A stretch of DNA of 64,000 nucleotides. Origin: Halichondria panicea. Lineage: Eukaryota; Porifera; Demospongiae; Suberitida; Halichondriidae. The notes beneath the pieces were generated by a model. That model worked only from the letters and a program-made list of their open reading frames with translations. It was not told where the DNA came from and did not search any database. Made by a program: the position numbers and the translations under genes. Location of the stretch: assembly GCF_963675165.1 (NCBI RefSeq), contig NC_087377.1:8201122-8265121 (forward strand), in the 5' to 3' direction. Shown piece after piece: positions 1 to 11,925 of the stretch (the first letter of the stretch is position 1; each line of letters starts with the position of its first letter).

Positions 1-1
1 C

Positions 2-133
2 GGTCAATGATGTCTACCTATTTGATTTCAGAACCATGGTGAGCAGACAACGTTCTACATTAGGGCTCCAAACTGACCGTGATAATTATGGTCAATGATG
101 TCTACATGTTCGATTTCAGAACCATGGTGAGCT
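2..133. repeat. Two-copy direct repeat, period about 88 bp
   Basis: A segment starting GGTCAATGATGTCTAC and running to ATGGTGAGC occurs at positions 2-44 and again from 90, with a few substitutions. No coding potential is apparent. Confidence 0.7.
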
Positions 134-1100
134 GTAATTAGTATACTGCCACATTGAAATGCACAATACTGTGTGTTCGTTCACTGCATGTAAGAAGCTA
201 CTAATTTTTTGTACGTCTAATCTGTGCAGGATACATTTTCCATTATCATTCCATTGTAAACAGAGTGGCGAGTGTGGCTATATGTACTATGGAAGTAATG
301 TACTGTTTTGCAGAATCTTTGCAATAGTATTGTGTCCGTTTAACAGATGCTTGGCGACAAAAGAGACGCTGGTGCTGTGCCTGTGCCTGGCTTGGAACTC
401 TAGCTGTGACTGTGGTGGGTGATCAATTACCTATAATTATTGTTTTGACCTTAGAATTTGATAATCAAACAGCAGACGTATACTGCCACAACTTTATTGC
501 TATACAACAGAATTAGCATATTTCAGTTAAACCTAGCCATAATCTCTAACAGAACAGGCATAAGCAGTGAGCATGTCATCTTGTTGGTGTTATTTTAGTG
601 CTCCCTGATCTGTATCTTTGTAGAATCAAGTGCAGAAGAAAATTAAAATACTAATTAATAACTGTATTTTATGCAATTCCCCTTTTGGACGCAATTAGTA
701 CCCCGCGTATTGACCCGGCTCAGTTTTTGGCTCACCTATTGCCCCGCCAAAACACGGATACCGCACCATACTTCAATCTTTATTGTGGTAAATACAGTAG
801 TACATTAATGATAAGATAAATGTGACGATGATTAATTTGTTCCCATGCATTATTTCTTCATTGTTGCTTGCAACTTGCATTGAAAGAGGCGAGTTTCTTT
901 TCCCTGTGCTTGCATACCATTTTGTCCGGTACAACTCTGTTACAGAATGGCAACAGTTACACTGAAAACACTGAGTCCAGCTCCTCAAGGTCTGGTGGCA
1001 GCTCCAGATCCAGGACTATACATCCATCTTCTCCAGGCCTGGTGGTAGTAGCTGTTGCTCCTGCTCGCGCTCCTACTGCAGCAGCAGCTCCTCTGTCACC
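134..1100. other. Unassigned AT-rich stretch
   Basis: Short open frames occur on both strands, but none has a recognisable domain or a convincing splice structure. Opposing frames around 870-1160 are open because the DNA there is locally rich in repeated GGAGCTG/CAGCTCC-like words, so I do not call a gene. Confidence 0.5.
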
Positions 1101-1190
1101 AGCTATACGCCCACCACCAGGTCTGTGGCATTGGGCCAAGGCTAGGGCCATACCCACCAAGGTCAGGGGCTTGGACCGTAGAGGCCGAGG
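1101..1190. repeat. Dispersed repeat, copy 1 (copy 2 at 1998-2088)
   Basis: About 90 bp running from AGCTATACGCCCACCACCAG to GTAGAGGCCGAGG recurs near-identically about 0.9 kb downstream. Copy 2 has small insertions (GGCCAGGGGC in place of GGCCAAGGC). It may be a duplicated exon piece of an arginine/glycine-rich protein. Confidence 0.75.
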
Positions 1191-1197
1191 ATACCTA

Positions 1198-1351
1198 AGC
1201 GAATTACTTTAATACTTGTTGTTTTGACTAATTCTTTTACTCAAGCGAATTATCAAAATAAACTTGTTGTTTTGACTAATTAACTTTTACTTTTAAGCGA
1301 ATTATTACTTTAATTCAAGATGTACTCGTTGTTTTGACTAATTAAAATTGA
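1198..1351. repeat. Short tandem repeat, three imperfect units of about 45-51 bp
   Basis: The words AAGCGAATTA and TTGTTGTTTTGACTAATT alternate three times. The array begins at the end of the dispersed repeat copy. It is non-coding. Confidence 0.7.
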
Positions 1352-1997
1352 CTACTACTGAACAACATCATTACTAATCTCGATTTAGCATTGTTACTGG
1401 AGTTTCAATTGTTTCAAGCATAAAAAAATCGTTGTTTTAACAAACTTTTTTTGTAGTGCATGTAAAAATTTGATATATGTATATGCTCCACCTCTATCCC
1501 TTTGAATACCTGCTCTCCAATCGTTTGACTTGCCTCCAATGACCCCCTCTCGAGCTACAACCCCTTCTCATCCTGTGATTCCGTCTCTCAACAACGCCTA
1601 GCGATCATTCTACGCAAGAATCAGCTGATAGGCTGTTATTGCTGAAGATTAATAAGTTGCTTTTCACTCTTCAACAGAGAAAGGAGTTTAATTGCAGTGG
1701 AATGAGAGGAAAAAAAGGCCCTTGATGCTCCTTAAAATCAAGGCCAATGCCTTCACCTATTGACCTCTAGAGGGGAGTGAGCAGAGAGAGATGGCCTGGA
1801 AAAATTGCATTAGAGCAATCGATGAGTGAGGAAGGCTTTTAAACTACCTTCAAAGGAAAGGCTCCTCCAGTGAGAGAACTAGCTTGCTTCATTTCAGTAG
1901 TGTGCTGTATTATGACACTGCACAAAGCTCCTATGGTTTCCTTAACGCTATGGTTTCATTAATACCTATAAATTATGGTTCCAGCTCCTTTGGCACA

Positions 1998-2197
1998 AGC
2001 TATACGCCCACCACCAGGTCTGTGGCATTGGGCCAGGGGCTAGGGCCATACCCGCCAGGGTCAAGGGCTTGGACCGTAGAGGCCGAGGCCGTGGAGCTGG
2101 AGGAGGTGCAATTAGTATCCCCTTCGATGATCTAAAGAAGTTCAAGCAAGGGATCACCACAGTTGGGCGGCAAGTTACTATTACGTCAATGCCTTGA
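1998..2197 (+). other. Possible exon remnant with an RGRGRGAGGG stretch
   Basis: The second copy of the dispersed repeat continues into an open frame reading DRRGRGRGAGGG, then ISIPFDDLKKFKQG, and stopping at 2195-2197. The RG-rich piece resembles an RGG-type nucleic-acid-binding segment. I do not recognise a family and found no flanking exons, so this could be chance or a duplicated exon fragment. Confidence 0.25.
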
Positions 2198-4810
2198 TTC
2201 ACACCTATAACACTACAACTACATAGTCACAAACTAACGCGTATCGCCCATAATTAAAGCTGCGAATTTCCACGTCAAAACAATATAACTGCAATCTTCC
2301 ACCCCATTATTTGCTAACTATCCCCATTTTCTTGTGTATACAAATGCAATTGGTTTGTGAGCACACGCATGAATTAATTGTTTTAAGACGAAAAATAATT
2401 ATACTAGATAACCTCAAACATCATCTTCGTCATCACTTCCAGCCTCCTATATATATAAAAGGAATCTCGGGATAATGCTTCACAATCCAGTCAAAGCCAG
2501 AATGTCTGATCCCGAGGAAGAACTCCTAGGAATCCGAGACCTCAACATCCAAGAAGGATCTTCTCAACTTGCCACCAGCTGCCAACCCACCAGTCACGGC
2601 TTCCAATCCACCACCTCCAGCTCTACCAATCACCGGCACTGGCTTTACTATGTCTAGTACTACAGCAAACAGCATTCCCACTTTTTCTCGACCACGGGCA
2701 CCCTTCAGAAGCCATACTCTTCTACCACATCCAGCTCCATTTGGGCCCTATCCTCCATTCTACTCTCCTTAATTTTATAGCGCTCTCCTTCCTCTGCTAC
2801 CTGTACCCCTGGCCCCACTTTTCTGTGCATGGACAAGATGGACACAACGTGCCACGGCAGAGGATCAAGACGAGATCGCGAAGAAATAAAGAACAAGGCC
2901 TCTGCTCGATACGCCCGCACCATCTGGATCCACCCTCATACTCAACCTGAAACATGTCCAGCGACTAACAATTTTCCAGCCAAAAGACTGAACTATGCTG
3001 AGCATGCTAGCTTTACTATTTACATGCACGTATCTATGTCTAGCATTTTGTTTCTTGTTTATTTATTCTTTTCGTATGTTGTATATATAGATCGTCTTCT
3101 TCGAGGGATCTAATACACACACCAGCTCAAGTCGGTCTTAGGGATCTACACTAATGCTCACTCGCAGCCAAACAGCTGAGAATCCTGCCAGATCCTCCAG
3201 CTCTGTGGCAGGAAAAAAGTCCTCGTGCAGTTCTTTGACCAGGGCAATTTCTCTGTCCCAGTTGGATTATTTCATCGAAGGCCCTGAAACGGAAAGACGA
3301 GGATCGAAAGAAAAATTCTGTTCTTCATGGGAGATCTTCCATAAATTAATTAATTAATGAATAAATTAATTAATAAAAAACCCAAAATTATTATTATCGT
3401 TCGAACAAAAAAGAATATAATTATTACAATTTTCAGGAGTTCATGTAGAGGAGGATCCAACTCCCACGCATCCATCGGACTAAAAACGTCACTACACTCC
3501 AGGATCGTGCAGTACAGAAAAGCTAAACACTAAACCACTAAACATTTCTCAAATGGAATGGTTTCGTGCGCATGCCCAGTCAATAATAATTATTAATCCA
3601 TGCCTTCCTGATCTAAATCCATGCATCCTGACAGCAACTCTATAGGAAATGAGATAAGTGCCCACTCACCATTGTATACCTTGTGTATGTATAGCTACTC
3701 TTAATTCTTGTCCACTTCCCTACATCTATAATTATCATCACGTACATTACATCGCCCATCGCCCGTTCTAGTACAATATCAACACTGTCCAATCTACCTC
3801 TACTCATACACGTCATTATCGCACGCTACCTACCTCTAAAATAATATACGCAACACTTTCTTTCAAGTAATGCATGATGCTGTTCCTTGATTTCACCTCT
3901 ATTCTAGGACCACTACTAATGAACCCTGAACGACCAAGAATAATGCGACATTGTAAGCATGTTTGTGCCAAGACGATCGTCAGCATCCAACGAAAATGGA
4001 GGGCAAAAAGAGGAGGAGGAGCTAGACGTGGATAGTCAAGTTGAAAGCAGTGTTGTGTCAGGCTGAGTTGTCAAGGATATTTTATATAGAATGATTATAG
4101 AGTAGGCCTAGCGCCTACGGATCGATTTGACAGACGTAATGATTTTTGTATAAACCAATCAGATTGCTGTATTTGTGTGACTGTAAAACAAAGAAAAAAC
4201 AGCTAGCTACTCAGTCTTCTTCTAGGGATCAAATTATGCACATATATATCATTAATGGCATCAGCCTTACCGTTTCCACTCACCAGCTCTACCAGTACCG
4301 TCTCAAGATGGCAGACCTTGCCTCGCTGAATTCGTCCTCATCTGAGCAGGAAGCCAAGAAAAGCTTGCAAGCTTATATGTACGTTATGTAGAATGATATT
4401 TTCTGTAACCCTTTCTCAGTTCGAGATATTTCGATCAGTGCCCCCTAGAGCACATTTGGGGAGTAAGCTGGATATAAGAGTAAAGATGAAGGAGACAAAA
4501 AGAGAAAGAAGGCGAAAAAAGGCCCCGGCCATGGCCACCTGCACCTCCCCAAATGTGGCCACGTCCACGTCGACCGGAAGAAGGAATTGTAAATGTCAGT
4601 TTGTTAGCTAGTCTAGCTGTGTGAATATCTGTTTATGCACATTACTTTCCTTAAAGATTTATCACGGTCAAGTGAACTTCTAGAATTATCTATTGTTATT
4701 ACTGTCTATAATGTGTTCATAATTAAATTTTATAGGCCACAAAATAATAATGCAAAAGTTTATATAATATATAATTATGATAAATCGAAGCACTCGTACA
4801 GCGTATATAT
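2198..4810. other. Intergenic stretch with small unassigned ORFs
   Basis: Two overlapping plus-strand frames at 2475-2772 encode an acidic start (MSDPEEELLGIRDLN) and then, one frame over, a proline-rich tail. This looks like a frameshifted low-complexity ORF. A short plus-strand frame from 4310 (MADLASLNSSSSEQEAKK) ends at a GTACGTT donor-like site. An AT-rich TTAATTAA run lies near 3345-3375. No family is recognised in any of these. Confidence 0.35.
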
Positions 4811-5024
4811 ATACCGTATAGCGCGAAATTTTCGCGGATTTCGTGGGTTAGAATCCTACACGAAAATTAAGTCCACAAAAATTGAATTACCTGCTATAAC
4901 ATGCATAGATTTAAAGGCGTGGCTTCCGGTAAGCAGTCATTCCGCGAACATTGTGCAACGAAATAGCTTTTAGAGGCTAATCCACGAAATATAAGTGCCT
5001 CGAAAATTTCGCGCTATACGGTAT
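4811..5024. mobile_element. MITE with 24-bp terminal inverted repeats
   Basis: The left end begins ATACCGTATAGCGCGAAATT and the right end (5001-5024) is its reverse complement over 24 bp. The interior carries further CGAAAATT/ACGAAA words. No ORF is expected. The same terminal word recurs in degenerate form near 6480-6530 and bounds the element at 43683-43905, so this is a dispersed family. Confidence 0.8.
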
Positions 5025-5318
5025 ATAATTATGGCTAGTAATTTCCGGGGGTCGAAACATTTAAGGTTGAGCAATATTAGCAATATAGCCAGTTTGTGGT
5101 AAAATAAAGTCTCGTGCTCTGATTCCCCTTACATTATTTATACTGAAAATCATTAGAATGGAAAAATAGCTATATATAACACTGAAAACAAGTTTCTTGT
5201 CCTAATTGCATTGCTCCTGGTTAACATGTATTGCGCAAGCTGGCACACGCAGTATAATTTCTGATTGTAGCCCGCCTGCCTAACCATACAGTTTACCAGG
5301 TCATATCAACCAACATAG

Positions 5319-5500
5319 CAGGGTGTCATACAGGGGGAAAGGGGGGATACCCCCCCCTAGCTCCAATTCCCCCCCCCTTTCAATTATGACTGAGTGTCCA
5401 TAGCTGGGTATTGAAATAACAGTTAACCTTTTTTTAGCAACATTTTCTGGTTACTTTTCTCATTTCCCCCCTCTACTTCAAAATCCTGTATGACACCCTG
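5319..5500. mobile_element. CAGGGTG-ended MITE with CATAG target duplication
   Basis: The ends CAGGGTGTCATACAGG and its reverse complement bound about 180 bp rich in G and C runs. CATAG occurs immediately outside both ends (5314-5318 and 5501-5505), consistent with a 5-bp target-site duplication. A decayed relative lies at 30124-30204. Confidence 0.8.
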
Positions 5501-5505
5501 CATAG

Positions 5506-6749
5506 TCTACAACTTCGTGGGTCATATGTTACAGCACTGGAATAATAAGCTGTGAACACTCACTGATATATATTATGCTACACTTGTAAACTTAGTCAAG
5601 TAAAACATGTCAAGGCATGGGAGGGAGAGGGGGTTTCTTCAATTTAATATGGCCAAGACCAGATCAGGAGAAACAGCCCCCACTCCCCCTCATCACACTA
5701 ATCAAACCTCATTATAATTGTGCATCCACAACCAGGTTGAAGTTGGAGCAGCTTGAGCATAAAAAAAGTACGAGATATTGATATTGCAACCGGAACTTTG
5801 CTAAAAATGTGTGCAATGGGATGAATGAAAAAAATATTAATTATAAAAATATCATGCTATCTCGTAAGTATTCTCCAAAATATTAATGCCAAGTCAGTGT
5901 TACCTTGGTGATAATCCTGAACTAGGGATATACTTCTCATCTGTGTTGAGGCGAGGAATAATTTTAGATCTAGGTCTTTCGCGTTCAGTCTGTTCTTTGT
6001 CAATATTCGGAAGAAATTCTGCACTGATTCTGTGACACTGAGGAATGTAGTTAAATAGAAGATATATGCGTAAGTCACATTCAGAACCTTGGACAAACAC
6101 AATATTCATGACAGCTACCATATAATTTTGATTAAGGCGACCGTAAAAATTGCGATACCCTTGATAGAACACAATTTTCTACCATCGAAGGCCTTGAGTC
6201 TATAAGCTCACAGTTAACAAACATGTGGCACAAATACCTATACTCGTACTTCACTGATTCTCACCTATGTATTACTAAAACGTAATTACTGTATAGCTAG
6301 AAATTTCTACGGCCCAAACAGATCAAGTGTTTCTGTTTTGAAAACAGAAGAAAAAATAGCTAAAAAAAGACCTTCTGCGGATAATATTTCACTTTCAACT
6401 GTTAAATTAGGAGTGGTTATAATAAGCATTTGATAGTGCCACACCCTAACTCCACAAAATTTACTACCTGCGAAATTTTCCAGAATATTGAATTGCACGA
6501 AATTTTCCACCAGTACGGTATACGGTACTAAAATTTAATTTAACTTACAGACTCTGTTTCAGTGACCAGACAGGGCTTCATACAGAGGGGTGGGGGAGCC
6601 TGGAAATATGAAAAAACAATGATGTCATACCAAATTGTACAGTGATTCAAATAATTATATAGATCTACATGTAGCTATAATGATTATTCTACGTGTATCA
6701 GTTGAGAAAAGCCTCTTACACACATCAGGCAGGAGTGCATACATGTATA
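5506..6749. other. Unassigned, with a partial MITE relic
   Basis: No gene is supported. Near 6290-6530 there are degenerate AAATTTTCC and TACGGTATACGGT words related to the element at 4811. Minus-strand frames at 5857-6172 overlap each other in different frames and show no domain. Confidence 0.4.
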
Positions 6750-7159
6750 CAGTAGAACCTCGCTAATCCGAATAGAGCGGGACCAGACCCCATCCAAATA
6801 CATGAAATTTCTGGATTAACAGATGTTATTAATTGATTATGAATATCATTAACGAAGACACTTTTGTACATGTATTATGATATTACTGTGGCCAGAAGGG
6901 AAGCTGCTAGCTAGAATAGTCTTTATCTCAACTTTCTCTCCAATACAGTGAGTCTTGTGAGCTCTCTTCGTTTTCTTTGCAGTGGCCATTGTCTTGAGCA
7001 GTTTATCAATAAAATTATTGCTGATTCAGCTAAGCAATTTACATTGCGCATGCGCAGTACTCTATTCTACTGACAGCCCCTCCTCTTTTTCAGTTTGCCA
7101 TTTTGTCCGGATGTGCGAGGTTTCGGATTAAAGGGGTCCGGATTAGCTAGGTTCTACTG
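6750..7159. mobile_element. pogo/Tigger-like MITE with TA flanks
   Basis: The left end reads CAGTAGAACCTCGCTAATCC and the right end is the reverse complement of CAGTAGAACCTAGCTAATCC. TA dinucleotides sit directly outside both ends (6748-6749 and 7160-7161). Termini of this form (CAGTAGAACCTC...) are typical of pogo/Tigger non-autonomous elements. An NRF-1-like GCGCATGCGC word lies inside near 7045. Confidence 0.85.
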
Positions 7160-8359
7160 TATCCATTTTTATCTAGCACATGGTACAGTTCAAAAGTTCA
7201 GACATGCAGGAAATTACATGTATACACAAAAATTAAATGCATTTTAAAATTTAAACCATACAACATAAGCAGTGCATGTACATAGTGGGACCATAATTAT
7301 AGGCTCTGTACAAACACTAGAGGTCATTGAGTAGCTTTTCCGCTTAGCAAAAAAAATTTTTTTTCAGGCGAGTTGAAGGTGTACAATGCAGTAAGAACAG
7401 TTAAGAACTAGACTAATAGTTTTAAGCATAAAACCTCCTTAGAAAATCATTCTGTAAAATTTTCAACGGCATACAGCCAGCGTCATTTCCCCTCCTCTGA
7501 AACACGGCCAGACGTTCTTTCCAAATAATAATGTTGGCGCTTGCTTGCAACACTAACGTACAGCAGGTAATTTTTGTGAGATAAAAATTTGTTGAACTCT
7601 AACAGCAGTGATCTTCGTGAGTAAACAATTTCATCTGCTTCATTACGTATTGCATTGCATGCACAGCTGAGCTATACATTTGCTCTACAGTAGTTCCTAC
7701 TTTCCAAAGGTCAGAAGACAGCTTGACATAATTATGACTGCATGATTTTTTTGGAGGGGTGCAGTAGCTAGAAGTAAACTCATTTGCAGCAGTAGTAACA
7801 TGATAGGGCTACGTTATCTCAGAATCAGGGCGGGACAAACAGTCACATGCACAAAACATAAGCTAACGTGATGGATTCATTGAACACAGATAGTAGATCT
7901 TGATAGCAAGGCTCTTTTGATCATTCTAAGTTAATAATTCTTTTCGGTTCCCAAAAAGGGGCCATTTTCAGTGTGCTATAATTAGAAAGACTACAGTACG
8001 GTACATACAGAGTTGATCCAACTATTGTCACAGATTGAAATAAAAATAATATATTTTGTGAGTTTATCCACACTACACTCTATTCTCCTACTAACCTCAA
8101 AAAAGGATACTTGAACGAACTGAACTAATAATAGTTTAACTTACCTATAATTATATATCTTTGGCTGCACGTAGATTGTGAAGACCAGTCTGTTAAGAGT
8201 TTTTGTCTGTGCCAAGCATCACCCTGGCCCTATGCGCACATGCAGGATGAGACTCACAGAGTTATTACTGCGGTTTTCAGAGTTCTTGCATCTCCAATGT
8301 CTAGAGCGGAAGTATGGCAAGCGGTTTGTAACATAAGTATTATTATGACGTTGACGTGC
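7160..8359. other. Unassigned, ending in a dispersed repeat (8266-8345)
   Basis: No gene is seen before 8266. The segment at about 8266-8345 (TACTGCGGTTTTCAGAGTTC ... AAGCGGTTTGTAACATAA) is a copy of a repeat whose other copy, in reverse orientation, is split by about 490 bp at 38405-38985. Confidence 0.5.
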
Positions 8360-8407
8360 TTTACAGCATGACGTGAGGGCCTTACGGCCCTCACGTCATG
8401 CTGTAAA
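8360..8407. repeat. Perfect 22-bp stem hairpin with TTAC loop
   Basis: The two arms (8360-8381 and 8386-8407) are exact reverse complements separated by 4 nt. Each arm contains TGACGTGA/TCACGTCA, a CRE/ATF-like word. The arms could extend a little further with one gap. No gene starts close enough to tie it to a promoter. Confidence 0.9.
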
Positions 8408-9376
8408 CACGTCACGTAATGTAGGATGTGCAAGGAACCGCGCATGCGCAAAGTGGAAAAGGATGTGGACCTCCTTGGAGCACGAGTGTTACTGCAGTTA
8501 TACATGGTGGCTGGATGTCCCTCTATATCAGAGACTGTTAACTCTCTTTCCTGATGTCATGGTGTTGTGATGATGCAAAAGGTGTAAGCGGCTCAACTTT
8601 AAATCATAACCGTTGATGTACAAACAGACAGTGAAAGCCTTACTCTCAACTCTTCACAAGTGCAGTGCAGTTCATTTTTCTCCTCTATCATCACAACACT
8701 GATGTATATACTAGCATTGGTGAATGTGCTATTTGGCTGGTTATTAATCTCCTTGTGGAGGAAATGCAAGTGCCCTGTGAAGAAACCTTTTACAGTAGCT
8801 TTCTCAACTGAAGGCAGAGCCTCTAAAATCGGCTCCCTCTCTGACTACACAAGACTGTGGTGATCTGAATGATCCACGGAGGAGAACTCTATCATGAGGT
8901 GGGTATAAAGTATATTATGTGTGTACAGTATCATCGACTCTCGCTATTCTGGCTCTCTGAAGTACGGCTACGGCCACCTCAATATACCCGCCATTTGGTT
9001 TGGCACGGATTGCTAGCTATAATTGTTTATACTACCACACTTGCCCTGAAATGTATACCTGCCAGTTCTGGCTGCCCCTAACTATATGTGATATATACGT
9101 TTTTATTTTTATTACGGCCGGATGTGACGTTTTGGGTGTAGTTTGGCAGACAAGGGCATTATCTTTGCACCGCAAAATCATGCAGTCATTAGATTCGAGG
9201 TAGGGTCGTTTTAGCCACGGCTATTTTCTGAAATGTGGCTACCTCGCTATTCTTGCCAAGCTCCACTGTCTAAGTGTGGCTGGATTAACAATGTATGTGC
9301 ATGGCATTGCATGCATGTGTGTGTGCAAATTAATAAAGTGTGTTTTATCGTTGTGTTTTCCATTCAGGTTTTTGAG
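8408..9376. other. Unassigned stretch
   Basis: Several plus-strand frames of 65-70 codons lie here (8660-9203) without recognisable domains. A 22-bp word around 9211 (AGCCACGGCTATTTTCTG) recurs at about 9990, outside the next element, as a direct repeat. Confidence 0.4.
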
Positions 9377-9922
9377 TTGATTGAATCATAGATTGAAGAG
9401 TTAGAGGGATAGGAAACAGAGTGGTGCACGTGATGATTTTACATTGAATCTGCAGTGGAGCCTCGAAAATTATCCGCGTTACTCCCTATATGAACGAGGC
9501 TATTAAGCACATTTTTGCCGGGTAACTCCCAAAGCTGTGTTTCCTCGAGAAATCATCTCTTTCAGCAACTTATAACACGCCTAGTCCATGAGCCACGTGT
9601 AGTACTTGCTAATGACTGACCACACCCAGTAAAAAGAGACTTTTCAATAAAGTTATATGTTCCCAAGGCTGTTTTAGAGCTATTGGAACATGTAACGTGT
9701 AAGCGTGCTGGTTATGACTACTACAATAGGTATAGACCTTGAAATATAAGTGAGTTGCACGGACTAAGCACAGTTACTTGTAGTTTATTATGCACTGCAT
9801 GGGTGTAGAAATAGATATTGTTGTGATGGCCTCGATTAAACTGCAGCGTATATAGCGCAGATGTTACTCGAGATACCAACCGTTTCCTATCCCTATAACT
9901 CTTCAATCTATGATTGAATTAA
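9377..9922. mobile_element. Inverted-repeat element of about 545 bp
   Basis: The left arm TTGATTGAATCATAGATTGA continues through GAAGAGTTAGAGGGATAGG. It is matched by its reverse complement at 9882-9922 with two or three mismatches, giving arms of about 41 bp. I see no transposase frame inside, so this is probably a MITE or solo foldback relic. Confidence 0.7.
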
Positions 9923-10325
9923 GCTGTTGAGATGCATGGTAGTGTGCGGCCATTTATAATAATAATGCTGTATCTGGCGTGAGTTTTTAAGCCGTGGCTA
10001 TTTTCTGAAATAGCAGCTTGCCTGATAGAGTGGACATGGTCACTAGGTAGATTGTTGTGTTAAGATCTATACACTTATATATAATTATAATTATGCTTCG
10101 ATCAAGTCCAGCTCATGCAGTAACGATTGGTCTATAGATACAATATATTTAATCTGCTATAATTTATTTATACCTTTTACAGGAAGCTAGAATTATATTA
10201 GCTGTTCCTGGTATAACTGCATGATCACCTAAAAAAAGCTTGCTTAATGGAACCTCATGCACAGACTGTCAGAGCTCACTTCACTTTGCATGGTCCAGTG
10301 ATAGCTATATATACACGAGCTGATA

Positions 10326-10476
10326 GCACCAGATTCTGTGATGGCAGTCCTAAATTTAACTTGGCCACTTTGGTCCACTGCGCATGCACTGTGAAAAAGC
10401 TGATAGCCATGGCAGCAGAACCTAATTTCATATACGCACCAGATTCTAAATTGAAGTTGGCCACTTTGGTCCACTG
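10326..10476. repeat. Imperfect tandem duplication
   Basis: The words GCACCAGATTCT and TTGGCCACTTTGGTCCACTG each occur twice, about 100 bp apart. Open frames on both strands across this piece are by-products of the duplication. Confidence 0.7.
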
Positions 10477-11009
10477 ATCCATCAGCAATTATGTATACCA
10501 GGTCTAAGATTTGTTGATTCACCTTATAGCTGCTACAATACCATGCATATGCACCCTCAATAGCCTTCACTCCTTTTTAAGACTTATTGTATGAATGGAA
10601 GTGTTAGAACTAACGGTTCTTAAGAATACTCCAGGTAATAAAGATATAGAGAAAGAAAGCAAAGCAAATCTGAGTACCTGAGTTTCTTTAAAGTGGTTTG
10701 TCAGATATTATGATACTGTTGAAATTGGTGTATAGGACACTACCAACAAGAAACGATAATCTGTCGTTTAATGCAATTATATATAATAATACACAGGGAT
10801 AATAATTATCGGCAACTACTAAAGCTATATAGAAATCCTGGTAAGACTGCAATGTTATGCTATATTTTTAGCTCATAAAATTAATGTTCACTCTGGAATA
10901 ATAAACTGTATATATAGTAACTGAACTCTAAACTCGTTGAACCTATTTACTTATAAATTATTATTATGTATATTTTATCCTCACGTGATTTTTTGTGTTT
11001 ATGCCATGC
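10477..11009. other. Unassigned AT-rich stretch
   Basis: I see no gene, splice structure or repeat boundary that I can support here. Confidence 0.5.
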
Positions 11010-11068
11010 TAGCCTCGTTGTTCGCCTAACTGTTATAAAAGCAAAAACTCGGCCTGGGATCGAGGCTA
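11010..11068. repeat. Short TAGCCTCG...CGAGGCTA repeat, copy 1
   Basis: A 59-bp unit with complementary ends encloses GTTATAAAAGCAAAAACTCG. A close copy lies at about 25339-25392. It is a very small inverted-end repeat of unknown origin. Confidence 0.6.
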
Positions 11069-11244
11069 ATGCCATGCATGTGTTTTCTGAAATAAGATTT
11101 AATTTGTCACTGGTGTCTCAGAACTAACTATATATAGCTAGCTAAAGCTTAGCCTCGAAAAAATACTTCACTTTTGATGGCTGGCTCAGTAGTGACTTAG
11201 GCCCGAGGCCCGAGTTTACTTCAAAATAGCATAGACACTTTGCT

Positions 11245-11406
11245 TGTTTATGGGAATTGGACTTGCTCAATACTGATTTATCTACAAGTGAAAGCATTGG
11301 CTGTGATAGTTGTCTTGGATGGTTTCACTTAAAGTGTGTTGGATTGAAGAATGCTCCTAAAAGCAAGCACTGGTTTTGTCTGATTTTTATGATTACTCAT
11401 CTATGA
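11245..11406 (+). pseudogene. PHD-finger relic
   Basis: One plus-strand frame reads ...CLWELDLL, then IGCDSCLGWFHLKCVGL and HWFC. This is the C-x2-C...WFH-x2-C...WFC signature of a C4HC3 PHD finger. PHD fingers of this compact kind occur in ORF1 proteins of CR1/L2-group LINEs and in other sponge transposons. A stop at 11404-11406 ends the frame, and no upstream exon is obvious. It lies about 500 bp upstream of a LINE reverse transcriptase on the same strand, so it may be leftover LINE ORF1. That link is inference. Confidence 0.55.
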
Positions 11407-11630
11407 CACATGCTAATGTCAGAATTTACTTAGAGCTCGTAAAATAAAAAAATTACTTCATGAACTTGGCGCTGTAACTAGAAGAATGACGGCAGCATTA
11501 TTATGGTCAGAGATGAAAGTTCACCATGCCGTAACAATAGCAAGGTAAGCAGCCTTCACAGTGCCGTAAGAATAGTCACAGCGTTTTTAATTTTGCTGCA
11601 TGCAGAATCCAGAATCACTGGGAAACTCAA

Positions 11631-11755
11631 AGAGTGGGTAATAATCGACAACGATTGTTATTAAAAACTATCTGATCGTCGATGATTGTTATTAAAAACG
11701 ATCAATGCTAAAAGTTCAAGTCTAAAATTAATGGCTTGCAGCTCTCTTCCGATAT
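11631..11755. repeat. Dispersed repeat, copy 1 (copy 2 about 28363-28500)
   Basis: Both copies contain GAGTGGGTAAT, AAAAGTTCAAGTCTAAAATT and CTTGCAGCTCTCTTC in the same order, with divergent ATTGTTATTAAAAAC-like repeats between. The copy here sits just 5' of the truncated LINE. Confidence 0.6.
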
Positions 11756-11824
11756 AATAAGTCCGATATAATAAATAGGAGTCCGATAAGTATAGGACTC
11801 CAATATAATAAGTAGGAGTCCGAT
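11749..11824. repeat. Minisatellite of about 22 bp, about four units
   Basis: The word CCGATATAATAAGTAGGAGT is repeated with variation, partly as the inverted form AGGACTCC. Confidence 0.6.
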
Positions 11825-11925
11825 GAAGGCCATCATCAGGGGGCTGGATATTCACTCCTAAAAGGTGAAGGAGAAAAGAAAAGAAAGAGGGCAAAAAAGA
11901 GAAGACGAGAGTCAGCAACTTCACA

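Noticed and set aside
868-1212. Alanine/proline-rich ORF and its antisense ORF
   Set aside because: The opposing frames are both open through a locally repetitive segment, with no domain or splice evidence.
11010-11068. tRNA-derived SINE, suggested by GGGATCGAGGCT
   Set aside because: No A-box/B-box pair at tRNA spacing and no cloverleaf could be drawn. The ends are simply inverted.
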